From Crocinitomicaceae bacterium (GTDB lineage: Bacteria > Bacteroidota > Bacteroidia > Flavobacteriales_D > Crocinitomicaceae), in assembly GCA_023253775.1 (NCBI GenBank), contig JALRFI010000004.1, positions 1 through 35,248 on the forward strand: a stretch of 35,248 bases of DNA, given 5' to 3'. The notes under the pieces are model-generated. The model was not told the DNA's origin. It did no database searches and saw only the letters and a list, made by a program, of their open reading frames with translations. The position numbers were made by a program, and so were the translations under genes. Below are positions 18,877 to 27,909 of the stretch, piece by piece. Each line of letters opens with the position of its first letter. Within the stretch, counting starts at the first letter, position 1.

Positions 18877-20004
18877 TTATTTGTTTGAATTGATGTATTC
18901 TATGAATTCGAGTTTTGACGAATCAAATGTGAATAGCTTCACCAGATTTTTCGAGTTCTCTTTGTCGATGATACGATGATGCATATATTTCGAAAGCTCC
19001 AATCGATCTGCTTCAAAGGTAAAAACTTCAATAATTTCGTAAGCTTGAGATGCTGTTAGACATTTTTCTTTGAAATCTTTAATCACTAACTCCTTTTTGT
19101 CCTCGTCAAATGTGAATTCATTCAGGTCAGCTAAATAGCTTTTGGAATCTCCCAAAATGTCAGAACATGTTAAAACAGAATTATTCGTTTGATTCGAATT
19201 CGGCTTAACTAACTGTCCTTGTCCATTACTCGAAACTACATTCGTTTGGGTTACTGTCGTTTGAGTAGTCTGGGTTGTTTGCTGATTTTGCATTCCCGTT
19301 CCCGACATATTTACGTTCATATCGATATTCTCAGATCCATTTTGCGTTCCATTTTCAGTTACATTGATCGACACATTCATCCCCATGTTTTCTCCATTTT
19401 CAGAACCATTGATATTTACTGACATATTAACAGTTTCTGAAGCGGAATTTTCAGTATTCTGTCCAGAGGCATTCACATTCATATTGAAATTGACATTTTC
19501 AGACGAATTCCCATTTCCAATTGCCGTGGACTGATTAACCTGAGCATTTTCGTTAGAATTATTTTGTCCAGACTGTGTAACGGAGGAATTCGTGGTAATC
19601 GTCTCAGTAGTCGTGACCACAGCATCAGAATAAATTGCTGAATTATTTGGTCGATAAACAACATCATTCTCATTCTGCTGTCCGGATGCAGGCTCCATTC
19701 CAATCAATTGTAACTTTCCTTTCCCCTTCTTGAATACCACTCGAGTAGTAATGTATGACGGCTCTTCAATAAAGAAATTCTTATCAATATCCATTGTTTT
19801 TCCATCAGAGAAAATCAATTTCATACTGTATGATCCATTTGTAATTCCAGACACTGCAACATTTGTCTGAGGCACAGAATTCTGTTTGATTCCGTTAAGT
19901 ATCACATAAAACTGTTGACCACCATTATTAAAAACAGTAATTGTGCTTTGCGAAAAAACAACTGAGAAAAGGATCAATTGCGAAAGGGTAAGAATAAATT
20001 TCAT
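18877..20004 (-). CDS. DUF4476 domain-containing secreted protein with central Asn-rich repeats
   Basis: Signal peptide MKFILTLSQLILFSVVFSQS; C-terminal DUF4476-like CSDILG...LVIKDFKEKCLTASQAYEIIEVFTFEADRLELSKYMHHRIIDKENSKNLVKLFTFDSSKLEFIEYI. Confidence 0.82.
   Translation of the reverse strand: MKFILTLSQLILFSVVFSQSTITVFNNGGQQFYVILNGIKQNSVPQTNVAVSGITNGSYSMKLIFSDGKTMDIDKNFFIEEPSYITTRVVFKKGKGKLQLIGMEPASGQQNENDVVYRPNNSAIYSDAVVTTTETITTNSSVTQSGQNNSNENAQVNQSTAIGNGNSSENVNFNMNVNASGQNTENSASETVNMSVNINGSENGENMGMNVSINVTENGTQNGSENIDMNVNMSGTGMQNQQTTQTTQTTVTQTNVVSSNGQGQLVKPNSNQTNNSVLTCSDILGDSKSYLADLNEFTFDEDKKELVIKDFKEKCLTASQAYEIIEVFTFEADRLELSKYMHHRIIDKENSKNLVKLFTFDSSKLEFIEYINSNK
19285..19500 (-). repeat. 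Imperfect protein-level repeats, core E-[NT]-hyd-[NGD]-[MF]-[NS]-[MV]-[NS]-[VIM]-[NS]
   Basis: Residues about 169-240 contain four cores: ENVNFNMNVN, ETVNMSVNIN, ENMGMNVSIN, ENIDMNVNMS, spaced 21, 15 and 20 residues apart. Confidence 0.75.
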
Positions 20005-20134
20005 TTTTTAACTTTTTTACCTTGTAATTATCAACATGCCAAGTTACTGATTTCTTGTTATTCATATCGTCTTCGTTTAACATTTTGTCAGTACCATGAG
20101 TAAATTACAATCTTTCGGATTAAATTTACCTTTC

Positions 20135-21505
20135 ATGCGTTTTGCAATTGTAGACATAGAAACAACAGGAGGGAGCCCAAAAAATTCCAAAATCACAGAA
20201 ATTGCTGTGTATGTTCATGATGGAAAAGAAATTGTGGACGAGTTTGTTTCTTTGGTCAATCCGGAAACAAAGATTCCTGAATTCATCACCAAATTAACTG
20301 GGATAAGTGATAAAATGGTATCCGAAGCACCTAAATTCTATGAGATTGCGAAAAAGGTAATTGAGATAACAGAGAACTGCATTTTTGTGGCACACAATGT
20401 TGGCTTTGACTACAACATTCTTCGAAACGAATACAAAACACTTGGCTTTGACTACAGAAGGCCACATTTGTGCACGGTAAGGGCATCGAGGTTTGTAATC
20501 CCAGGAATGGCATCTTACAGCCTCGGGAAACTGACTGCAGAGCTCGGAATTAAAATAAAAGGACGCCATAGAGCCGGTGGAGATGCACTTGCAACAGCGC
20601 ATCTTTTCACTCTATTGATTAAAAAAGACCCATCGAATCTTGAAACCTTCATTCAAAAAGAGGTGAACCCAAAGATCCTTCATCCAAATCTTGATCTCGA
20701 AATTCTAGAAGAACTCCCATTGAAAACAGGAGTCTACAAGTTTTTTAACGAATTCAATCAACTCATTTATATTGGCAAAAGTAATCAGATCAAAAAAAGG
20801 GTTGAACAACATCTTAGGAATACACAAACGAAAAAAGGAATTCAGATGAGATCTGAAATTGCTAGGATTGAATATATCCTAACCGGATCTGAGCTAATTG
20901 CACTTTTACTAGAATCAGATCTTATTAAACAGCATCAACCTATTTATAATCGCTCATTGCGAAAAAATAGATTCCCATACGGTCTCTATGATTACACCGA
21001 TGATAATGGTTATCGCAGATTGTTCGTCGGCAAACAACAAGGAGCCAATCAAATTCCATTAACCAGCTTTACCACAAAAGCAGAAGGTCAAAAATACCTG
21101 GAGTATACATGTGAAAGGTTGGAGTTATGCCAAAAGCTTTGCGACCTCTACCCTACCAAATCTGCATGCTTTCACCATTCCATCAAAAAATGTAAGGGTG
21201 CTTGTATACAACAAGAAAGCCGGGAGGATTACAATCCGAGAGTTGATGAATTCATTAATGAACTTTTATTAAATGAACGTAGTTTTTACATCATGGACAA
21301 AGGCAGACATCGTTCTGAAAAAAGTCTAGTACTCGTCGAAAGAGGGATTTTGTGCGGTTACGGCTATGCACCTTATCATTTTAACTCAATTCCAGTATTC
21401 AGATGGAAACACTTCATTGAACTGCACGAAGAAAATAAGGACTCCAAAATGATACTTAACACTTATCTAAGGAAAAATCCAGAATTGAATTTGATAAGCT
21501 GTTAA
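20135..21505 (+). CDS. DnaQ-like 3'-5' exonuclease fused to a GIY-YIG (UvrC/Cho-like) nuclease domain
   Basis: FAIVDIETTGG, FVAHNVGFDYNILRNEY, HRAGGDALATAHLF exonuclease motifs; GVYKFFNEFNQLIYIGKSNQIKKRVEQHL GIY-YIG domain. Track ORF starts at 20096; MRFAIVDIETTGG at 20135 looks more likely. Confidence 0.87.
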   Translation: MRFAIVDIETTGGSPKNSKITEIAVYVHDGKEIVDEFVSLVNPETKIPEFITKLTGISDKMVSEAPKFYEIAKKVIEITENCIFVAHNVGFDYNILRNEYKTLGFDYRRPHLCTVRASRFVIPGMASYSLGKLTAELGIKIKGRHRAGGDALATAHLFTLLIKKDPSNLETFIQKEVNPKILHPNLDLEILEELPLKTGVYKFFNEFNQLIYIGKSNQIKKRVEQHLRNTQTKKGIQMRSEIARIEYILTGSELIALLLESDLIKQHQPIYNRSLRKNRFPYGLYDYTDDNGYRRLFVGKQQGANQIPLTSFTTKAEGQKYLEYTCERLELCQKLCDLYPTKSACFHHSIKKCKGACIQQESREDYNPRVDEFINELLLNERSFYIMDKGRHRSEKSLVLVERGILCGYGYAPYHFNSIPVFRWKHFIELHEENKDSKMILNTYLRKNPELNLISC

Positions 21506-21623
21506 TGGATAACTCCATCCATCACTTTATGAATTATTAGCATTGTAATTATTAATCCAAAAAAGACAATCATAACGCACGTTTAATTCTATGACGCAGC
21601 TGAAACAAAAACAGTTGGCATAA

Positions 21624-21653
21624 AAAAAGGGGAAGATAATTCTTCCCCTTTTT
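21624..21653. terminator. Strong bidirectional hairpin terminator AAAAAGGGGAAGA-TAAT-TCTTCCCCTTTTT
   Basis: Perfect 13-bp stem with 4-nt loop between the convergent DnaQ/GIY-YIG and secDF genes. Confidence 0.87.
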
Positions 21654-21669
21654 ATTTTGATTTTCTTAA

Positions 21670-24645
21670 TCATGCCTTAATCTTTCTTGATAGATCAATC
21701 AATAACGGTGTTGCAATACATAGTGATGAGTATGTTCCAACTCCAACTCCGATCATCAAAGCAAAAATAAATCCTTTGATCGCAGCTCCACCCAGAATAA
21801 AGATGATCAGCAATACGATAAATGTTGTCATCGAGGTATTGATCGTTCTTGAGAGAGTTGAGTTCAACGAGTTGTTGATCTGTTCACCATGGGACAAATG
21901 CTTATGGAGATTCAAATTCTCACGAATACGGTCATACACGATCACCGTATCGTTGATCGAATAACCTATTACCGTAAGGATTGCAGCGATAAATGCCTGA
22001 TCAACATCCATATTGAAAGGTAAGATTCCATGGAAAATTGCAAAAGCAGATAGCACCAAAATAACATCGTGCATCATCGCAAGAATCGCACCCATTGAAT
22101 ACTGCCACTTACCGAATCGCATCAAGATGTAAGCAAAGATGATGATCAATGATAAGATGATCGCGATCATCGACCCTGAAATCAACTCATCAGAAACGGA
22201 AGCAGATACACTTCTTGATTCCTGGATTTCATAGGCCCCAAGCTTATTCTTCGCCTTATTCAACCCTTCTTTCAACTTCTCAGTAACTTCATTACCTGCT
22301 GTTTCATCAGCCAATTTGTAGTTTGTAATGATCTCAACGAAGTAATTATTTGATTTCGTTTTAGCATCGATCGAAGCAACTTTACCATTCTCAACAAAAA
22401 CTGTTGACAATTGATCTTTCAAATAATTCAATTCACTACCCGCAGCATTTTCGAATTTAACTCCAAACGTACGACCACCAGAGAATTCAACACTTGGATT
22501 AAGTCCTTTTGTCAACAATGAGATCAATCCTCCAGCTACAAGCACACCTGAGATCACATAATACAACTTTCTTTTCCCAACCCAATCAAAGTTGAAACCT
22601 TTGAATGCATTTTGAGTCATTTTGTTTCCGAAGTCAATGTTCATTCCTTTTGATAACATCCATTCCATAATCAATCTAGAGATCACAAGAGCCGCGAATA
22701 CTGATGTAAATATACCGATAATCAATGTAGTTGCGAATGACTCAATTGGTCCAGAACCAAAGATCTTCAGAACGATAGCTGTTAACAAAGTGGTAACGTT
22801 TGCATCAATGATTGATGAAAGAGCCTTACTGAATCCTTCTGAAACTGCAGATGCAACATCCTTACCCGCAGCTTGTTCTTCACGGATTCTTTCAAAGACA
22901 AGTACGTTGGCATCAACCGCCATACCGATCGTCAATACAATACCTGCAATTCCCGCCAAAGTTAATACTGCCCCAAATGAAGCAAGTGATCCAAAAATGA
23001 ATAGAATGTTTGCAAAAAGAGCAATATCCGCAATGATACCTGCCTTTCCATAATAAAAGAACATGTAAAGGAAGACTACAATAAATGCAATAATAAATGA
23101 GATCAATCCAGCACGGATATTCTCCGCTCCGATGGTAGGACCAACTTTCGTCTGCTCTTTGATCACACAAGGTGCAGGAAGTGCTCCACCGTTCAATAGA
23201 CCTGCAAGGTCTTTTGCATCATCGATCGTGAATGAACCTGAGATTTGAGTATTCCCTCCAGTAATCGCATTGATCACTCTTGGTGCACTATACACAACAT
23301 CATCCATTGTGATTGCAACGATACGATCAACGTTATCAGAAGTCATCATCGCCCACTTATCTGCACCTTCTTCTGTCATTGAGAGATCAACAGTGATTTT
23401 TCCATTAGTCTGATCATAACCTGTGGAAGCAGTTTTGATGTCCTTACCTCCTACTTTTGCTTTACCCGATTCAGGAACTCTTACAGCATACAGCATGTAC
23501 GCTTTTTCCTTCGATTTCGTATCGATATTCTCTAAGTCAGCAGACCACATAAACTTAAGGTCTTCTGGGAAAATTGACATAATATCAGACCTGTTCAGAA
23601 TTGCATCAACAGCACTTTTGTCCTCAGGAGAAACAAATCCTAAAGCATAATTACCAGCACTCTTTACGTAATCAGCCAAACCTTTTTGAGAACCTCCAAG
23701 GTCAGACAAAGTAGAAAGAGAAGCCGGCTTCAATGTATCCGTCGAATCTGCAGGAGCCAAATCTTCTGATTTAACTTCTTTTTGCCTTGAAGTCATTGTA
23801 GCTTGCTGCCACTGATTAGCGATCTCAGTTGGGAAATAAGTTTCAAAAAACTGAAGATTCGCTGTCGACTGCAATTTAGCTGCAACCGTAGCCTCATCCT
23901 GAACACCAGGAAGTTCGATGTAAAGTCTGTTATTCGAAGGGTCTTTCTGAATGTTAGGCTGAGCAACACCGAACTGGTTGATACGACGATTCATGATCTG
24001 TTCAACACCATCCATTGATGAAGAAGCGATTTTTCTCAAGAAATCTTCTACATCATCATCTGACGACTTCATTCCAAGGCCTTCGATCTCTGTTGTTGAC
24101 AGCAATCTCACCAATGGCTCACCATTATTCATTTTCTTGTTCTCTTCTCTGAACAGTGTAATGAAGTCTCCTCCCTTCGATGTATAAATGCTATATGCGC
24201 TTTCAAATGGCTTCTTGAATTGAAGATCTCTTGGGTTTCTTGCAAAACTCTTCACCAATTCAGGAATAGAGATTTCCAATGTTACACTCATCCCTCCAAC
24301 AAGGTCAAGACCAAAAGCCAAACTTCTCTTTTTTACTTCAGAGAATGTCGAACCGAGGATAGGATAAACCTTTGTTTCTGATTTCTCCTTGAGGATCTGG
24401 TTAACGAAGGCAGCCTTCGCCAATTCTTCCGCTTCAGGTTGAGAGAAATCTACAATTGTGTTATTTGGTAAATAACCAATATTATCATTCGCCTCAGCTT
24501 CTTTTTTCAACTCGGCTACTCTTTCATTCGCTTCCTTGGAAGCCTTGTCTTCTATAGAGCTAGAGAACCACGTGAACGATAACTGATATATACATACTAC
24601 CGTCAGTAAGATCGTTAAAAACCAAAAAAATCCTTTATTACGCAT
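21670..24645 (-). CDS. secDF: Protein translocase subunit SecDF (fused)
   Basis: SecD: FGLDLVGGMSVTLEI, TIGMAVDANVLVFERIREE; SecF: GLNPSVEFSGGRTFGVKF, TVIGYSINDTVIVYDRIREN. Confidence 0.97.
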   Translation of the reverse strand: MRNKGFFWFLTILLTVVCIYQLSFTWFSSSIEDKASKEANERVAELKKEAEANDNIGYLPNNTIVDFSQPEAEELAKAAFVNQILKEKSETKVYPILGSTFSEVKKRSLAFGLDLVGGMSVTLEISIPELVKSFARNPRDLQFKKPFESAYSIYTSKGGDFITLFREENKKMNNGEPLVRLLSTTEIEGLGMKSSDDDVEDFLRKIASSSMDGVEQIMNRRINQFGVAQPNIQKDPSNNRLYIELPGVQDEATVAAKLQSTANLQFFETYFPTEIANQWQQATMTSRQKEVKSEDLAPADSTDTLKPASLSTLSDLGGSQKGLADYVKSAGNYALGFVSPEDKSAVDAILNRSDIMSIFPEDLKFMWSADLENIDTKSKEKAYMLYAVRVPESGKAKVGGKDIKTASTGYDQTNGKITVDLSMTEEGADKWAMMTSDNVDRIVAITMDDVVYSAPRVINAITGGNTQISGSFTIDDAKDLAGLLNGGALPAPCVIKEQTKVGPTIGAENIRAGLISFIIAFIVVFLYMFFYYGKAGIIADIALFANILFIFGSLASFGAVLTLAGIAGIVLTIGMAVDANVLVFERIREEQAAGKDVASAVSEGFSKALSSIIDANVTTLLTAIVLKIFGSGPIESFATTLIIGIFTSVFAALVISRLIMEWMLSKGMNIDFGNKMTQNAFKGFNFDWVGKRKLYYVISGVLVAGGLISLLTKGLNPSVEFSGGRTFGVKFENAAGSELNYLKDQLSTVFVENGKVASIDAKTKSNNYFVEIITNYKLADETAGNEVTEKLKEGLNKAKNKLGAYEIQESRSVSASVSDELISGSMIAIILSLIIIFAYILMRFGKWQYSMGAILAMMHDVILVLSAFAIFHGILPFNMDVDQAFIAAILTVIGYSINDTVIVYDRIRENLNLHKHLSHGEQINNSLNSTLSRTINTSMTTFIVLLIIFILGGAAIKGFIFALMIGVGVGTYSSLCIATPLLIDLSRKIKA

Positions 24646-24679
24646 TTGGTTACAAAAGTTAGTTTATGAATTAAGCCCG

Positions 24680-24710
24680 CAAATATAGAATTTACCTTCG
24701 TTAAAGTCAA
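24680..24710 (-). promoter_or_regulatory. Bacteroidota-type promoter for secDF: TTG-N20-TATATTTG
   Basis: Minus strand: TTG (24708-24710), 20-nt spacer, TATATTTG (24680-24687); about 35 nt upstream of the secDF ATG. Confidence 0.65.
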
Positions 24711-24782
24711 CTAAGTTGATATCAATTTGGACGAATATCTTTTACAGACTGTAGAATCTGATTCGAAGACGTACTGAGGATG

Positions 24783-25898
24783 CTATAAACGCTCAATAAA
24801 ATCAGTCAACTGAAGTGCAAAATTATCCCAGGAATAGTTCGCCTTGGTAGCTTCAATATTCTTTTTAAAATGTGTAGTTCCTTTTAAAAAAAGCTGTTCA
24901 ATTGCGCAACTAATCCCCTCGGGCGAAATGTTTTCAGCAACAATCCCTCCACCCGATTCTCCCACTATTTTCGTTAGTGCTCCTACCGGAGTTACAACAA
25001 CTGGAACGTCTAGAAAAAAGGAGACTGCGGTTACGCCGCTTTGCGTTGCGGAGCGATATGGCAAGATGCAAATGTCTGTAGCTGAAAAGTACAGCGACAC
25101 TTCACTGTCCTTGATGTATCTGTTGAAGAAATGAATATCCTCCTTTCTTTTACAAGCTGTGATTTTATTTATAAGCTCATTTTCGTTGCCATATACTTCA
25201 CCCGCAATAACCAATTGATAATCTTCTCCTAAAAGTTCAAAGGCATCAATTAGTAAGTCCAAACCTTTATAATTCCTGATCAATCCAAAAAAAAGAAGTG
25301 TTTTCTTGTTTTTATCCAGACCCAATTCAATTCGTGCCTCTTCCTGATCTTTCAATGCTCCAAAATGATCATACCATGGATGTTCGAGCTTCAGGATCTT
25401 CGCCTCTGGGATAAACTGCTTGATCTCCTCACTGATCTTCTCTGACATCACTACATACCCATCATATTGACCCATGAATTTACTGATCATCCACTTGTCA
25501 AAGAATCGCTTTTCATGAGGAAAGAGATTATGCACCAAAAGAACCTTTTTTGTTTGCTTCCCTACTGCTATAGCAAGAGATCTGTTCAACCAGCCAAAGA
25601 AGCTCATCCAATGATTTACGATCAACACATCAGGTTGAAACTTTTTTATTTTCCGCACCCCCTTAGCATATGTAAAAACATTCAATCCATCCAATATTCT
25701 ATCGGCTTTAACATCTTCGACAGCATCGCCATCCTCCACCAACTGAGTTTTACCAGGAAAAAAAAGCTTTGGATATTGATTCCGAAAAGTAAATGCTTTA
25801 ACCTCAGCCGTTGACTGAAGTGCTCGGAATAATCTAGAACTGAATTGTGCAATTCCACCTCTAAATGGATAAAAAGAAGAAAAAATGGCAATTTTCAT
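24783..25898 (-). CDS. Glycosyltransferase family 4-like (GT1)
   Basis: MKIAIFSSFYPFRGGIAQFSSRL start; KTLLFFGLIRNYKGLDLLIDAF; ICILPYRSATQSGVTAVSFFLDVPVVVTPVGAL. Track start is 25937; Met at 25898 fits the fold better. Confidence 0.9.
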   Translation of the reverse strand: MKIAIFSSFYPFRGGIAQFSSRLFRALQSTAEVKAFTFRNQYPKLFFPGKTQLVEDGDAVEDVKADRILDGLNVFTYAKGVRKIKKFQPDVLIVNHWMSFFGWLNRSLAIAVGKQTKKVLLVHNLFPHEKRFFDKWMISKFMGQYDGYVVMSEKISEEIKQFIPEAKILKLEHPWYDHFGALKDQEEARIELGLDKNKKTLLFFGLIRNYKGLDLLIDAFELLGEDYQLVIAGEVYGNENELINKITACKRKEDIHFFNRYIKDSEVSLYFSATDICILPYRSATQSGVTAVSFFLDVPVVVTPVGALTKIVGESGGGIVAENISPEGISCAIEQLFLKGTTHFKKNIEATKANYSWDNFALQLTDFIERL

Positions 25899-25917
25899 GA
25901 TCGAATTGTTGTCAGAA

Positions 25918-26628
25918 TTATTCGAAGCCATAGTCAATCGCTTCCATCATCAATTCGTCTCCATTCGACACATTAAGTGTGTCAAAACCATTAATGTAAA
26001 GGTCTTTCTGATATTTCCAGATCAAACCAACACCTTTCGCATAAGTTTCATGTTTCGACTTAAACCTCACAAGATTCAATTCATAATCTTGTTCAACTCG
26101 AACTGTTGAATCAAACGACATTCCTTGAATAGAGTATGGTTCATCTATCCAGCCATAATAGCACATTATCGGATCTTCAGTATTGAAAGCATTGATATCC
26201 CATTCCTTATAAATAGTTGGCGAAAACACCAATTTGATTTTTCTTTGATTCTCCTCTACAAGCTCAGCTCTTCGATCAGTAATGATCGTGGTCCAAATAT
26301 CTTTCAACGTCCATGGTAAAGTTGAATTATCTCTGACATATCGGAGATATTTCCGTGCTACCCTTCCCTCGCTATCAATTACAGAATCACCGATAACAGC
26401 TTTTAATTCGTATCGCAGCGTATCGTGCAAAATACTACCTCCAGCATCATGTCTTACCTCCATCACCTTATAGGTAATAAAACGACCAGGAGTAAGATCA
26501 AAGTAATCATACTTGAAATCAACAACAGGCGTTTCCTTCTTGCAAGAAGTAAATAAAAGAATTGTGAGAAGTGATAATATGTAGATGAACCTGAATTTCA
26601 CAAGACTAAGATACGGAAAATCACTCAT
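25918..26628 (-). CDS. Hypothetical lipoprotein
   Basis: Lipobox-type signal LTILLFTSCKKE; no family recognised. Confidence 0.65.
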   Translation of the reverse strand: MSDFPYLSLVKFRFIYILSLLTILLFTSCKKETPVVDFKYDYFDLTPGRFITYKVMEVRHDAGGSILHDTLRYELKAVIGDSVIDSEGRVARKYLRYVRDNSTLPWTLKDIWTTIITDRRAELVEENQRKIKLVFSPTIYKEWDINAFNTEDPIMCYYGWIDEPYSIQGMSFDSTVRVEQDYELNLVRFKSKHETYAKGVGLIWKYQKDLYINGFDTLNVSNGDELMMEAIDYGFE

Positions 26629-27376
26629 TCGGATTAATTCCTTTTTCTTTCATCTGTTTCATTTTCTCTTCAAGTTCCTTTCCTTCGAGTTTACGCCCAT
26701 AATAATAGTAGGCTTTGCCGGTTTCTTTCCCTGTTTCATCATAGGCAAAACACCAGCCATGTCGAACTCCATTCTTGTATCTTTCAAGCATCATTTTCTT
26801 TCCACTCAGATGATAGTATTCCCAAATCCCTACTTTCTTATCATTTTGATAAGTTCCCTTCATTTTTACTCCACCAATGTCAAAATAGTCTATCGTTTCG
26901 CCATGTAGCTTTCCTTGAGAATAATTGAAAATGGTAGCAATCATTCTGGAATTATCGTTTACATCATCAGGAACATAAAAAACTACTTTTTTACCATCGA
27001 GTAGATCGTTCTTGTACGTTTCAGAATTACTCAATCTTCCAGATGGCAGGAAATTCAGCCAAATAGAATCTTTTTTCATGTCTCGATAAATACCATGACT
27101 CATCAAGTTTCCGTTCTCATGGTAGTAGTATGCAACAGATCTTGTTGAATTAACATCGTGTTTAATAATCGCCTTTACCTTCGTCGATTCATAGAAATAG
27201 GTAAATGTACCAACTGGCTTATCATCCTTGAATTGTCCCTTGTACTGATAAACTCTGCTATTCGGATAAGTTTTTGCCCAAGCTCCCTGTTTTCTTCCTT
27301 TGGCATCAACCTGATTCACTTCCTGTCCGGAAGCAACGAATGACAACAACAGAAAACCAATTAAAAACCTTATCAT
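26621..27376 (-). CDS. Secreted MORN/YwqK-like repeat protein
   Basis: Signal peptide MIRFLIGFLLLSFVASGQE; repeats of G-x-[FY]-x-x-x-x-x-x-G-x-W/F-x-Y/F-[FY] such as GTYQNDKKVGIWEYYHLSGKK and ERYKNGVRHGWCFAYDETGKE. Confidence 0.8.
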   Translation of the reverse strand: MIRFLIGFLLLSFVASGQEVNQVDAKGRKQGAWAKTYPNSRVYQYKGQFKDDKPVGTFTYFYESTKVKAIIKHDVNSTRSVAYYYHENGNLMSHGIYRDMKKDSIWLNFLPSGRLSNSETYKNDLLDGKKVVFYVPDDVNDNSRMIATIFNYSQGKLHGETIDYFDIGGVKMKGTYQNDKKVGIWEYYHLSGKKMMLERYKNGVRHGWCFAYDETGKETGKAYYYYGRKLEGKELEEKMKQMKEKGINPNE

Positions 27377-27909
27377 ATCAATAAATCTGAAAATTCCTTT
27401 AAACTCTTTACATACAGGTCGGCATTACTTGAATCCGTTTCTTCATTTGTAACCTTGACCGTCCTCATTCCAAGATTCTTGCCAAATTCGATATCAGAAT
27501 CAGAATCACCCACCATCACTGATCTGGAGAAATCAATATCAGGAAAATCTTGTTTCGCCTTAAGCGCCATACCTGATCCTGGCTTTCTCATATTAGAATT
27601 ATCACTCGCAAGCTGCGGAGCGAAATAACAATGATCAATTTTTCCACCCTCCATCCGAACACCGTCGAGCATATAACTGTGCACATCCAATAGGTTACTC
27701 TCAGTCATAACCCCTTTACCAATTCCTTGCTGATTGGTCACTACAAATATTCTTGAAAAGATCTTATTGAACTGACTTATAGCCTCAGGAACACCAGAAA
27801 TAAACCTGAATTCTCCACGATTCTTCACATAATCACCCATCAATCTTACATTGATGACACCATCACGATCCAGAAATAAGGTCCAGGAATGGTCTATACC
27901 CCAAATCAT
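27373..27909 (-). CDS. HAD-IIIA phosphatase (GmhB/histidinol-phosphatase-like)
   Basis: LFLDRDGVIN, FVVTNQQGIGKG, RKPGSGM, VMVGDSDSDIEFGKNLGM. Confidence 0.85.
   Translation of the reverse strand: MIWGIDHSWTLFLDRDGVINVRLMGDYVKNRGEFRFISGVPEAISQFNKIFSRIFVVTNQQGIGKGVMTESNLLDVHSYMLDGVRMEGGKIDHCYFAPQLASDNSNMRKPGSGMALKAKQDFPDIDFSRSVMVGDSDSDIEFGKNLGMRTVKVTNEETDSSNADLYVKSLKEFSDLLI

Noticed and set aside
20135-21505. DNA polymerase III epsilon (dnaQ) or full UvrC
   Set aside because: The exonuclease domain is fused to GIY-YIG, and the UvrC C-terminal nuclease and HhH domains are absent.
21502-21573. 23-aa minus-strand hydrophobic ORF MIVFFGLIITMLIIHKVMDGVIH
   Set aside because: Very short, no promoter-like element, and overlaps the end of the DnaQ/GIY-YIG gene. 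Likely chance.
22622-23053. 143-aa plus-strand ORF opposite secDF, and many similar antisense ORFs in the track (for example 25467-25814, 34193-34558, 18307-18612)
   Set aside because: They lie antisense to well-conserved genes, have no recognisable domains, and show composition expected from the opposite strand's codons.
26621-27376. YwqK-family 'antitoxin' as part of a toxin-antitoxin system
   Set aside because: It has a signal peptide and MORN-like repeats, and no toxin gene is adjacent. The antitoxin name is a family label only.
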